Positions 23,500 through 34,372 of a stretch of 64,000 nt of DNA are shown here, piece by piece; the first letter of the stretch is position 1, and each line of letters opens with the position of its first letter. The stretch covers positions 2,640,001-2,704,000 of the forward strand of contig SMMW01000046.1 of assembly GCA_004794655.1 (NCBI GenBank), written 5' to 3'. The position numbers and the translations under genes were made by a program. The notes under the pieces were generated by a model. That model did not search any database. It saw only the letters and a list, made by a program, of their open reading frames with translations, and had not been told where the DNA came from. Origin of the DNA: Marisa cornuarietis (Eukaryota; Mollusca; Gastropoda; Architaenioglossa; Ampullariidae).

Positions 23500-24011
23500 T
23501 CTTCGTTGTCACTCTCTGAGAGGTCTGAGGATCTTATCGTCAACTCTTGCTATATTTCGGCTTCGTGGAATTCTCAGGGACGTGTTGATATTAATTGTCT
23601 GCCTCTCACTTCAATCATTTTCTGCCTCTCTTAACTCCCTTTTAAATCAATATTAATTCTCTTGTAAAGTATACCTGACAAAGAAAAGGTTAAAAATTTT
23701 ATAATATCGGATATGTGGTCTTCAGCAGCTGCTCCACTCATCAAATTTCCTCCCAACGAGCGCGTAAGTCAAGGGAGACAATCTGGCTTACAGCAAGCAC
23801 TTAGTCGGTCAAAGTGATGTGAACAATAATATCAACGAGTATCACTATTTTATCGGAAATTTGTAATATATCCACTATAGTAAGGAATTGCATAACATAC
23901 TCGTATATCGCGTTTCATCGCGAAAAGTCTCAAAGAAACAGAACTGAAAAGGTGAACAGCTCTAAAAGTTGACCGCATAAGCGACATTATAATTTTAAAT
24001 AAAGACTGCAG
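23500..24011. other. Intergenic DNA, 3' flank of copy 4
   Basis: No coding or repeat signal is seen. Confidence 0.45.
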
Positions 24012-25025
24012 TCACTTGCTGAGGGAAGACACTTCCGCCGTCACCCTAGCATTTTGATTATGTTTCAAAACTACACATTTCTTCCAGCAAAATATCTTGG
24101 CGAACTCTGACCTGTATTTATTGCCCGTCAAACAAAGCACGTAGAAGTTAATGCTGTTGTTGCAGAAGTACATTACAGATGTCACTGCGTGAATAAGGGA
24201 GCCTACTGCTGCAGAGTTCGCAAGATAATACGACTTTTGGGACATCCTCTTGGCATATATGCCATACACTGAAATAGGAAGAGTAAAGACGAAAAAGGCG
24301 ATGGAGACAGCGATGAGAGTCACTGTCAGGGACGAAGACTGTTTTTGGCGAGCATGAATCTGAGACGAGAAGCCATTGGTCAGTTTGTCTTTTGCTTCTC
24401 TCAGCGATGCTTTCACTTTCCACACTAGCACACAGTTGGCCGCGAAAAGAAGACAGAATGGCAACAGGGAGGAAAAGCCGGTGTCCACCCACCCGTACAC
24501 GTCGCTGAAAAACGTTGCGTACTCGTCACTGACGAAGGATAAAAAGCAAATGGCGGTGTCGTTGCCGGCGTTGCTGGGAGATGTGTGTCCGTACAGAATG
24601 TGGGAGTTGAGAAGAAGAAAAAAAGCAAAGATGGCGCCAACTACTGCTCGTGCTGTCTTCTGGTTATTAAGTCTCAAAGGCCACAGGACTGCTGTGACCC
24701 GGTGAAAAGTCATGGCCACTACGAGGGCTGCTGTCATATGTCCCACTGAATAAGCTAAAAACACTTGTGCCTTACATAACAATTCATAGTTGAAGAATAT
24801 TGTAAATGCATTTAAGAAAAAGAAAAATTTAATAAACCAAGAAGAAATGATGTCCAGTAATGCCAAACAAACAAAATATACGGAGAGAGTAGAGCCGGAG
24901 CTTCTAACCAGCCTGAACTCAATGAGTAAGATCATGATGTTCCCGAAGGTTCCAGAAAGCACAGTGATGGGAACCCCGATCTTCCAGACAAGCAGTGAAG
25001 CCTCCTGCACTGCAGTCGAATCCAT
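24012..25025 (-). CDS. Rhodopsin-like (class A) GPCR, receptor copy 4 (divergent)
   Basis: An intronless 337-residue receptor. TM1 carries SGTFGN, TM2 CLALLDI, C84 in TM3 pairs with C160 in EL2 (after an NDT sequon), TM6 has P250 in F-T-L-P, and TM7 has N293. It departs from its neighbours in three places. The WCDP block after TM2 is absent (WFIKFFFFLNAF instead). The TM3 end is H108-R109 rather than Q-R. TM7 reads N-F-Y-V-L, so the tyrosine of NPxxY is replaced by leucine. The N-tail is very short and has no sequon. The C-tail is longer (about 35 residues after KIFC) and Lys/Ser rich. It is a membrane receptor of the same family, probably an older branch. Confidence 0.9.
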   Translation of the reverse strand: MDSTAVQEASLLVWKIGVPITVLSGTFGNIMILLIEFRLVRSSGSTLSVYFVCLALLDIISSWFIKFFFFLNAFTIFFNYELLCKAQVFLAYSVGHMTAALVVAMTFHRVTAVLWPLRLNNQKTARAVVGAIFAFFLLLNSHILYGHTSPSNAGNDTAICFLSFVSDEYATFFSDVYGWVDTGFSSLLPFCLLFAANCVLVWKVKASLREAKDKLTNGFSSQIHARQKQSSSLTVTLIAVSIAFFVFTLPISVYGIYAKRMSQKSYYLANSAAVGSLIHAVTSVMYFCNNSINFYVLCLTGNKYRSEFAKIFCWKKCVVLKHNQNARVTAEVSSLSK

Positions 25026-25711
25026 CAGAAAATGATTTCAGTCTTTGTCAGAATTTACTTTAGAGGGGTACACTTTCAGTAATTCTGTGTAGTCCTTCGC
25101 TGGTTTGTGTCTTCAGGGACCAAACATAAGGGAGACAAGACTTCACCAGATGTAAACTTTTATATTTTTTGTTAATCTTGGAGAGGAAGTCTTTGGTGCT
25201 GACTTTTGCTTGAAGACACGAGTCTGAGAAACATTACTAATAACCTCTGTGTATCTCGTCTCTTTGAAGGCGATTCCTTATATTCTTTCGTTTGAATTAT
25301 TCGATTGATTGTTTGATTGAATCTCAACGTACAGAGCTTTATTTTATTTGCCTTAACCTGATAAAATTTCATTAATAATAAGGGGTTTGAAAACCTCTTT
25401 AACTATTTTTGTCGCTATCTTGAAGCATTTATCGAGCTTGTCTAGAAAAATTATTTTTAAACAAATAAAGTAAGTAACGAAATAAAAAAAAAACATGCAG
25501 CAAATCGAGTCCGTCAATATGCACGTGACAACGTTTACTTAGGTTTTGAGATGTCTGTGCAGGTAACATGCAAACTGAAACAAATAACGAACTGACGAAA
25601 TTTCTTCTTTTTTTAAATTCATATCACAATTCAGTACAGCAATACATACACTAACAAAGCGCCCACATAGATAAGAAACAAAAAAGCACATAAACAACAA
25701 AAAGAAACAAA

Positions 25712-25712
<1 letters not shown>
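25026..25712. other. Upstream flank of copy 4
   Basis: AT-rich sequence with no assignable promoter element. Confidence 0.4.

Positions 25713-25795
<83 letters not shown>
25713..25795. repeat. (CA)n microsatellite
   Basis: About 41 CA dinucleotides. The valine/cysteine-rich frames over it are artefacts. Confidence 0.95.
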
Positions 25796-25799
<4 letters not shown>

Positions 25800-27319
25800 G
25801 CCCACTTTTACATCTTCTTCCCTCATTTCTTCTACCTTTGCTTGCATACAATGCACAAATAAAATTGCATTACATGAAATAAAAATAATAAAAATAAAAT
25901 TTCTTTGAACATAATTATCGTCGCAGATGTATATGTGCTAAATTTTATCTCCATATTTTTACTGATTTTAAACTGTTATCTACTCACGCATTTAAAAAAA
26001 AAATTGTTTTGCTCGAAAATTAGTTTTATGCACATCAAACAAATTTAAGTTTTATCCCCAGGGTAGGATAATGAAGCTGCTTACAGATTCGATAATAAAG
26101 TTTTGTGTTTGAAAAACCAAGAACTCCATACAAGGTGGTCTTTCAGTGTGTCAAGCACAATTAAGTTTATTACATGAAGATTGCCATCTAGAAAGGGTTG
26201 ACAGTGAAGGAAATTTGTTTTGAACACATACTTAAATATTGGTGAAGGATTTAAGTGTTGTGTCTATTCATTCCTTCCTTAATTTTTTACTGACATTGTT
26301 TCTGTTTGCGTTTTTTTAATTCCATCCGTCTTATGATGCTCATAGTCCTTTCGTTTCTTTCTTTTTTATGTCTCCCGCCGATTCGTTCGTTCGTTGGTTC
26401 TTTTAGCGTATAGATAAACATTACAATAAACTAAACCCAGTCATATAGAAAAAAGTGTCACTACTTTCAGCTAAAGGATATTAGTAAAGGGGAGATCTAT
26501 GTTTGAATTACACTCTGATTCACCACCAAAGTATAAAATCGCTGGTCTTGTGCTCCTTGTGGGAGATTGCGATCAGTTTTCTCAAGCACTTTTTCCCAAC
26601 TCTTGGGTTTCGTATTTCAGTGTCGGTAAGTAGAGACCATGTCTTACAGCTTTATAGAAGGATGGGGACTATGAGGGACTTGTGAAGCCTCGTCTGACTG
26701 GTGAATCTGATGTTGTTTTGCCAGATCTTGTTCACCATGGCCAGGCGACTCGTCACGAGCGTGTTTATCGTCTCAATGTCATCTTTGTCCCCACTCGCAC
26801 CCCTCGCCCTCCCGATACTATCTTGCCCACCCATTATTGTCTTGCTGTGGAACATAAACTAAAAACATAAACATATTTCCGTTAATAAACAAACAAAATG
26901 GTCAACCTCGCGCTTTCTAATTAACTGCTTCATCAGAACGGATATTGATCACACGCATGACACACGTGTCTGGTGGACTGGATGCCTCACGCTCAAAGGA
27001 TTAACAATATAACATGGTACACACTGCTATCATTGTACACTGCCATAGTCGGTAACCATTTTTTTCTAGTCTTTTCCTACTCTGGATTTTTTTTCGTTGG
27101 AAAATCTATCGCGCTTATGTAGACACTTGTTAATCAGTTGTAAACCTAGGAGGGTAGCAGTCGACGAGGGCTACGGCGGAGGTGCGAGCTTCGTCGGCTA
27201 CGAGACCGCTGGCCATAGAGTCAAAACGAGCACAAGTTTGCCCATCTCCATGAGTAGGCAACTGGCTTTGTGCGAAAGAGCAATACACTGCGTCCACCCT
27301 TATAGGCGGTGTTTTTCCT
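25796..27319. other. Intergenic DNA, nothing recognised
   Basis: AT-rich, with a few short frames (26503-26870) of no known family. Confidence 0.45.
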
Positions 27320-27538
27320 TTGAAGTATTTGTGGAGGGCGGTCCGGTGGCGCAACGGTTAGCGCCTGTCACCAATACAGTGAAGGTTGGCTGTCCTGGGT
27401 TCAGTTCTCGTCTCGGGGACGCTGTTCTTTCTCTGCATGTGGCATCTGTTTACAGGGCTAGCTGCCTTGCCGTGATATAGCCTTAGTTCCTGGCTCGGCG
27501 TAAAACACCAATAAAAAAAAAATTGAAGTATTTGTGGA
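27320..27538 (+). mobile_element. SINE family 2, intact copy with perfect 16-bp target duplication
   Basis: Identical copies of TTGAAGTATTTGTGGA flank a 187-bp body (27336-27522). The body starts with a tRNA-like head: box A-like GGCGCAACGGTTAGCG and box B-like GGGTTCAGTTCTC. It continues through a region ending GGCTCGGCGTAAAACACC and closes with an A-run. This is the reference copy for fragments at 14742, 46556 and 57905. The perfect duplication means a recent insertion. Confidence 0.9.
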
Positions 27539-27649
27539 TGCGAGTCCCTAGCGATAGGATATCTGTCATTTGTGGGCGCGGCAATTGTCATCTAACAGTT
27601 AGTCTACAGCAGCAACATTGTCAAAGTTACTAGCGAGCTCCAGTCTGTT

Positions 27650-27775
27650 GACACCGGACATTGTGGAAGAGTGCGTGGCTGTGTGAGTTGATGGAAGCTT
27701 CTACAAAGATGAGCTTACGGTATAAACCACAGACCTTCATTACTGGATAAGCGACTAAGGTTCATGTCCGGTGTA
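27650..27775. repeat. Short element bounded by 12-bp inverted repeats
   Basis: GACACCGGACAT near 27650 is mirrored by ATGTCCGGTGT near 27765. The roughly 120-bp span could be a tiny MITE or chance. Confidence 0.25.
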
Positions 27776-27885
27776 AGTCTCGGCTTTCCTTTAGACAGGC
27801 CTCGTGTTTCCGGTTGTTTGTTTGCATACTTTAAATAAATTCTTAAAGTAGATGTTTTATTTTCGTAACATAACATAACACAAAT

Positions 27886-28532
27886 TTAGTTCTCATTCAA
27901 TACAGTGCAACAAATTTTGTACAGTGGTGCGATGAGAACTATCTAGAGTTGAATGTAGACAAAACTAAAGAAATAATTATAGACTTTAGGAGGATCAAGG
28001 AGGATTCTGTTACTCCAAGTGTGATACACACTAAACCTGTTGAAATTGTTAAATCTTTCAGGTATCTGGGAACTATTTTTGATAGTCAGCTCAAATGGAA
28101 TTTAAACACTGAACACTGTTAAACGTGACCAACAAAGAATGTACCTTCTGCGTAAGTTGAATAGTTTTTCAGTTAGTCAACCAATCTTAGGCCGTTTCTA
28201 CCAGTCATTTATTGAGAGTCTTTTATCTTTTTCATTTGTATGCTGGTTTTGCAATCTCTCTGTCCATGATAGGAACAGTCTGAACAGTGTTGTGAACATC
28301 TGTTCTAAGATAATTGGTATCAAACAGAGGGATTTAGCTTCTTTCTGTGACCAGCAAATAGTACGGAAAGCTTCATGTATTTTATCATTACCTGAACATG
28401 TACTAACAACAGAATTTGTATTATTAAGCTCAGGTAAACGCAATGCCATGCCTATATGTAAGAGTAACAGACACCTGAAATCGTTTGTGCCATCTGTAGT
28501 CCAGCTGCTCAATCTTAGATGAGCTGTCAATG

Positions 28533-28568
<36 letters not shown>
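27886..28568 (+). mobile_element. Jockey-superfamily LINE, C-terminal reverse-transcriptase fragment
   Basis: The first frame reads WCDENYLELNVDKTKEIIID, then KSFRYLGTIFD, the post-catalytic part of a non-LTR reverse transcriptase. After a frameshift near 28112 a second frame (28113-28519) reads RDQQRMYLLRKL, FYQSFIESLL, then RKASCIL and SSGKRNAM, ending VVQLLNL and a stop. This order is typical of Rex1/CR1-like ORF2 C-termini. A TG microsatellite at 28532-28568 lies just after the stop and may have grown from the element's tail. It is 5'-truncated and dead. Confidence 0.7.
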
Positions 28569-28571
<3 letters not shown>

Positions 28572-29206
28572 GCCAGTACACAATCGTCAAAACAAAGGTC
28601 CGAGGCTAGCGATGTTTACTGGCCGTCCGCCCCTTGACCGCCGTATGACTTCAAGCTCTCCTATAATAACAGTGGTGGCTCTTGGTAACCTCTTTGCATC
28701 GACTCTCTTTGTTCCTCTGCGCTATTGATGTGTGCTTCGCGGAAAGTCGGTACACTGGTATTTTCCATTGTCAAGTATACAACTGCTCGCCTTTTGTCTC
28801 ACTTGTTGCAGCGCTGTCGCTACCTGGATCACCTGTATCATTGATTTTTATCACAAATTGTTAAGTGTGCTATCACAGACAAGCTTGTGAGTGTTTCGGA
28901 GAAACCTAGGCTCTAGAGATATTTGTAAGTGAAGTCACACAAACCTTTGGTCGTTAACCTTTAGCTCTTTTCAAGGAGCTGTTGTCTGAGAAAATTGCAC
29001 AAGAGCATTTGTTGTGTCTCATCGTAATTGTTAATCGTTCAAATAAAAGGTATTTTCTGAACATAACAAAACAACTGTGATGTTCTGTCGGTTGTAGCAT
29101 AAACTTATATAATATTTATTAATCATGAAATTATACGTCGTTTTGCATTGTTGCCGATAAAATTCTTATAAGCCCAGTACTGCCGAGCATTTACCATGAC
29201 TAAAGA
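28569..29206. other. Intergenic DNA, nothing recognised
   Basis: No gene or repeat is supported. Confidence 0.4.
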
Positions 29207-29476
29207 GGTAAAGGTAAAGGTCATCCCATAACCTGTTCAGGTCGTTGGGGAGTGAGGTGTTAGAGACCCCACTTTTCTCGGGGCCAGCTTTTACATGAGG
29301 GTGGTGCTAATCTCCTCTCCCTCGCTGCCTTACCTTTCCCAACCCTCTATGGAGTCAGGTACCCATTCCCGTCAGCTGGGTGGACTGGGGGAAGTTTTCT
29401 GCGCTTATCGGGAATTGAACCATCGCGCTCTCAGTTCGGACGCCAGCGCTCTAACCACTCGGCCATCCGCTTCCCC
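29207..29476 (-). mobile_element. SINE family 1 (tRNA-derived), copy 2
   Basis: Same structure as the copy at 2695-2975, with cleaner boxes: TGGCCGAGTGGTTAGAGCG and GGTTCAATTCCC on the minus strand. The flanks TAAAGAGG and TAGAGAGG may be a slightly decayed target duplication. Confidence 0.8.
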
Positions 29477-29509
29477 TAGAGAGGTGAACCCTCAAAATTG
29501 TTGATTTGA

Positions 29510-29830
29510 TCTCGGGTCATCTGGTAGGAAGACTCGTCGACCGCACATCGTGGATGGCATTGTCCAGCTGAGAGGCATTTTATCTTCCTGCTTAGTTGTC
29601 AGTGTAGGGAGGCCTTACAGCAGTCATTCCGAACACTAAGGATGCTTTTCCGTCGCTCCAAAGTGGACCTCAACAGGTGGAAGTTTCAGCTGCCACCTCG
29701 AATCTTGACCACCAGGTCATGTGTCACGTGGTCTAAGCAGGCGTCTGACTCCGTATCTCCTCAAAGACTCATATTTGCATATTTTTTGCTTGGAGACTCG
29801 TGAAAGTGGTAGAATGAAGTAGCTACTGAG
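29510..29830. repeat. Module C copy at the edge of the inverted duplication
   Basis: It matches, in reverse orientation, 35560-36066 and 55385-56430. For example GCTTGGAGACTCGTGAAAGT here corresponds to ACTTTCACGAGTCTCCAAGC there. It marks the 5' edge of the duplicated receptor block that contains copy 5. Confidence 0.7.
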
Positions 29831-30849
29831 TTTGCTTATGTCCTCATTAATGAGCATGATGACATTCATTTTTATAGACTCTGTGTGGAAAAATATATTT
29901 GTGTAACTCTTCTAATACGTGATAATAAAATTTGCTTTTGCATCGCATCAAGTAAGAAGTGTTCGTGTGGAATTTGATAAGCTTATGAAAAAAACGAGAC
30001 ATTATGAAAGAACGTGATCAATAAAAATTTCTTATTAAGAAAATTGATGTAAATTTGTGTTTGGAAGACAATCGGGAAACTGAAATCACAAAATGTTAAG
30101 GGTGAATGAAATCGAAGTCAGCTTCTTTTCTCGAGAAATAGACCTGAAAGGCTTTGAATTCGTTTTCGCCAGAAAAATTGTATGTAAGACAACCCTTTTT
30201 CCGCTCGATAAATGTCATGACTAATTTACAAAATAAATTTATTTTCTCTGTTGAATTTCTCTGTTAAAATCTTTTAGATCAATTTTGTGTATTAAAAATA
30301 AATATTTTTTTTAATTTCATCTTATTACCTTAAAACTCGAGTAAAAAATTAATTTTTTAAAACCTACATCTTACTTTCAAGGCGTGGTTTTAAAAATTAG
30401 TTGAGACATTCATGTTTTTACACTGAAATTTTTTTTCTTTCAGTTTTGGATTATTTTTCGAAATTGTTTGTCTTTAACTATTCACAAAAGAAATAGGCAG
30501 ATAATTATGTTTAAAGATAATGTTTAAACTGATAAATAATCCGATGGACTCTATATAATTTTAAAAGGTTACGATATTGCTTCAATAATTTTTTTTGTTG
30601 TTAAAAAATGTTCCAGCAAGTATTTAGACAGCACATTAAAGGAAAGACCATTTTCTAATCTGATGTTGCCGTGTAAAGCTATGTTTAACAGGAACGTTAA
30701 ATACAAAATACTCCAAATGAAAATAAAATGGCCGTCCAAGCCAAACGTTTTAAGAAAATATAAGAAATATCAGGTGAAATCAATACAAATTATTCAGAAT
30801 TTGTATTTATGAAATGAGCATGAGATTTAAATGAACAAGGAGTATCAAT
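29831..30849 (+). promoter_or_regulatory. Upstream flank of receptor copy 5, kept in the broken partner
   Basis: AT-rich. Blocks such as TTTCAAGGCGTGGTTTTAAA (near 30376) and GGAAAGACCATTTTCTAATCT (near 30640; first 20 bases are the match) recur in reverse at about 54990 and 54755. No TATA box is assigned. Confidence 0.4.
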
Positions 30850-31917
30850 ATGAGTTTCTCTGAAATCTCTCGGAACGAGACACTTAGTCTTCATAGCCTG
30901 ATAGATCCGTTTCAACTCCACCAAGCATCCATATACATCTGGAGAATCGGAGTTCCTTTAACTCTGCTCTTCGGAACTTTCGGAAACCTCATGATCCTCG
31001 TGATCCAACACAGACTAACTGATGTCACGGGGTCTAGTTTATCTGTTTTCTTTACCTGTTTGGCCGTATCTGACCTTACAACTTTGTGGTGTGATCCCGT
31101 CATCTGGTTTTTGCAAACGTTTGATTATTTCGTGGACTTCGATGGACTTTACAAAACGCGAGTGTTCGTAGCGTACACCAACGCTCATGCGTCAGCCGCC
31201 ATTTTGGTAGTCATGACTCTTCAGCGCGCTGCTTCTATTCTGTGGCCTCTTCAAGTGGGTGTTCACTGTACCAGAAAGTTCGCACGAGCTGTGATGGTCG
31301 CTCTTTTCACATTTTTCATTCTGTTAAATTCTCACCTATTATTTGGACACACGCTCCATAATCAAACTGACAACGGGACATCAGAAACTTTTATGAGTTA
31401 CATCAGTGAAGAATACGAAAATTTCTTTACAGCTGTATACGGTTGGATAGATATGACCTTCTGCTCGCTTCTGCCCTTTAGTCTTCTGGTCATAGCGAAC
31501 AGCGTTCTGATCCGGAAAGTGAACTCGTCTGTTCGACAGACTCAGCAGAAACTCACTGCAGGCAACTATTCACAATTACAAACTCGTCAAAAAAAGTATT
31601 CGTCTATAACAGCTACACTCATCGCTGTTTCCATAACTTTTGTCTGTTTGACTCTTCCGTTGTCGTTGTATATGACTTACCTGAAACTGTTCTCACAAGG
31701 AGCAAGCAGTGACATCTCTGTTGCAGCATCCAACGAGTTAACTCTGGCAGTGACATACTTTTTGTACTTATGTAATAAATCAGTCAACTTTTACATCTAT
31801 TGTCTAACGGGGAAAAAGTACAGGACAGAATTCGCTAAGTTGTTCTGCAAAGAACATGTGAAAATTCTAGAGCAAACAATCTCCTCTCGAATTCCCATTT
31901 CATATTCAGAAAAGTAA
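30850..31917 (+). CDS. Rhodopsin-like (class A) GPCR, receptor copy 5, lacking the TM3-EL2 disulfide cysteines
   Basis: An intronless 355-residue receptor and the only intact plus-strand copy. The N-tail is longer (about 28 residues) with an NET sequon at 9-11. TM1 FGTFGN, TM2 LAVSDL and WCDP, TM3 end Q125-R126, TM6 P270 in L-T-L-P, and TM7 N313 in VNFYIYC are all normal for the family. Y101 stands where every other intact copy has the TM3 cysteine (GLYKTR against ELCKMR). T180 stands at the EL2 cysteine site (NGTSETF against NKTAVCF). Both halves of the conserved disulfide are therefore lost together. The frame is otherwise intact and well kept, so this is not ordinary decay. Membrane receptor, ligand unknown. 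Confidence 0.9.
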   Translation: MSFSEISRNETLSLHSLIDPFQLHQASIYIWRIGVPLTLLFGTFGNLMILVIQHRLTDVTGSSLSVFFTCLAVSDLTTLWCDPVIWFLQTFDYFVDFDGLYKTRVFVAYTNAHASAAILVVMTLQRAASILWPLQVGVHCTRKFARAVMVALFTFFILLNSHLLFGHTLHNQTDNGTSETFMSYISEEYENFFTAVYGWIDMTFCSLLPFSLLVIANSVLIRKVNSSVRQTQQKLTAGNYSQLQTRQKKYSSITATLIAVSITFVCLTLPLSLYMTYLKLFSQGASSDISVAASNELTLAVTYFLYLCNKSVNFYIYCLTGKKYRTEFAKLFCKEHVKILEQTISSRIPISYSEK

Positions 31918-33822
31918 GGTGGTCACACGAAAGGACAAAACATCTATGTTAACTGCTCATATTTTTCAATCGTTATTTTTATTCGGATATATCAGCATTT
32001 ATCGACACTTTTAATGATAATCCATCAATATTTATATTTTTGATTCACAAAATATTGAGCTCAGTTCTTCTGCAGACCTGATATGTTCAGACATCGTTGC
32101 TTTTGAACGACTTAAAGCACTGAAAACAATCCATAATGTCGTCCAATCTTTCACAAGGTTTTATGAATTATGACCAATAGTATATGCGACGAACACATCT
32201 TCGTGTTACCTCATTTATTAATTCTCGAAATTTATCACACGTTAACTAATTAATATCTATTTTGCTTGTATTTCAAGACCTATGTCTTGTTTTAAAATGC
32301 TTTCTACGTAATGAAATAGAACTGCTTTCCCATGTAAATATTCTTACATTTGCCATGAATAACACTATGCGGTTGAAAACCTTGACGCTTTACTAGTATT
32401 TCAAAGGAAGTGTAACAGACTTTAGTGAAGATCCGAGAATAAACGACAAATAAATATCTCAATATTTTCGCTTTCTACGCTAAATATTTACTTTATCACA
32501 ATTTTCAGGACAGAGGATAAAAGGATAATTCAAGAGCTTCCGCTTATAGCTCGAGCAAGTGCTGCACGTGACCACCAGTCTAGTCCTTCACGTTTTCCTC
32601 TGTCCACCTTGGCTTCATCCCCACCCCTCTGATGTTCCTTGGGGAATGGACATTAAATATATTGATGTGTCACATGTCCAAACTCGACACGCGACTTGCA
32701 ATTACCTTTTGAAAGAAGATTTTTTGTAAAGTAAGTATACCCACTAATCCTGAGAACCTTAAAATATTGCTAAATCTGACGAACAAAAACTTTTCAAAAG
32801 ATCGTCTGTGCCAATAAAACACTACCGCAGTTCTTAGAAATTGCTCTTCTGTTCACACTCACAGTCATTCATGTGATATTCAATGCACGAAGAAATTGAG
32901 TCCTTCCATCGAGAGCCTCTTGTATGCGATGGTTCCATTGAGACAGAAAGCTGACAGACAATTTACTGAATTGTTGAAAATACCAACACTGGTTTTTTTT
33001 CGCTGTTGCCCTGAAATAACGGCGAGCACACAATACGAACGGTAACACTTATTGTAGGAGAAGTTGTTCTCACAAGGCAATAGAAACTAAATGCATTACT
33101 AATATAGAAACTGAGCTGTAAAACAGGTTTATACAAAGATTTTAAGGCCAAGCGACCAATGGATATCTTAAGAGATTTCACTTTTCTTCGCTTTTGCTTA
33201 ATTATAACAAAGGCAAGTCTATAAATCAGGCATATTTAACTCGTAAAAGCTATTTCTCAACTGAGAATATTGCACAGTATTACCTTGCAATAAACTACCT
33301 TATTTTTATTATTCCGTCTTCCTGCGAGGAATAATTTGTTTTTATCACTATCGTTGAAGGAATTCATTACTGTCACCTTGATTGTTCCATCACCACCATC
33401 AGCAACAACGGCTTGCAGTAGTAGCAGCAACAGCAGCAGCTGAGGTGGTACAATACCTTTGATGATGCCAGCATGGCGCTGCCCTCCCAGTCTTAACTCC
33501 ACTTACCTTCAGTGAAGGCAATTAGTAATATAAACAACCGATGTCAAGCAAATAATTTAAAAATGAGCACAAGGATGTTAATACCCTTCAGAATCTTTCA
33601 CATATCTCCGCGGTTTGACCTGGTCTTAGTGTTTGCGCCTGCGGGTTCAAGAAGTCAGCTTGAGGGTCATTCTAGACCAGCTGACGAACATCCAAAGGAA
33701 ACTAAGAAATATTTAAAACATGTTGTCTACAGTGTGTGTTTGTGTGTGCGATTCTGGCTTGTTTTGGCACTCCAGTTTGGTTTGACAAGGGAGTGAGTAT
33801 CCCTACTAACATTCGAAATAAA
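31918..33822. other. 3' flank of copy 5, with a block shared with 53250-53370
   Basis: A stretch at about 32530-32640 (including AGTCTAGTCCTTCAC) recurs in reverse at 53250-53370 and marks the 3' edge of the inverted duplication. The remainder, including short frames at 32880-33502 and 33512-33796, is unassigned. Confidence 0.55.
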
Positions 33823-34255
33823 ATGATGTTCATAATATTTTTTCTGCTGTCATCTCTACCCTTTGTAGGGTCTGACTTTTGTTCTACGGCAAAGAGTAAG
33901 TTGACGTTTTCATTTGTTTCTGTTAATTACTGTTTTAAAGTAATTAAAGATTAATTTTACGAGGAACGATCATTGTTTTTGAGGTGTTGTAGGTAATCAT
34001 CATCATGTTCGTCGTCCTTTTTATTATTTCTTTGTTAGGCTCAGTGTGTCCACTTTGTGTAATGTAAATACTGATTCGATTATACATCAATTGATCAATC
34101 CAGTTATCCATTTATAGGCAGACTAGCCAGCCAGATAATCTCGAAACTGACCAGTTTTCGAGCTTATGAAACCCATAAATGTCGACAGTAGAGCAGGTTT
34201 TCATGTGAAACCGAAAATGCGACAGAGAACTGTTTTTCAATGCCGTAGTACAGGT
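33823..34255 (+). other. Possible two-exon small secreted protein start
   Basis: A start at 33823 opens a signal-peptide-like stretch (MMFIIFFLLSSLPFVGS, then DFCSTAK) that runs into a GTAAGT donor near 33895. A candidate exon ends at a GTAAGG donor near 34252 and could join in frame through a CAG acceptor near 34196, adding residues such as FHVKPKMRQRTVFQCRST. The acceptor lacks a good pyrimidine tract and no third exon was found. It could be chance. Confidence 0.15.
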
Positions 34256-34372
34256 AAGGCATCCATGCTTCTGCTACTTAAAATAACTACAAGGCCAGTC
34301 GTAGATTCTGTGAACAACCTGTCCAACTTTCAGACGCAGGTAACACTCAGGAAAAGCAGGACCCAAGAGTAA

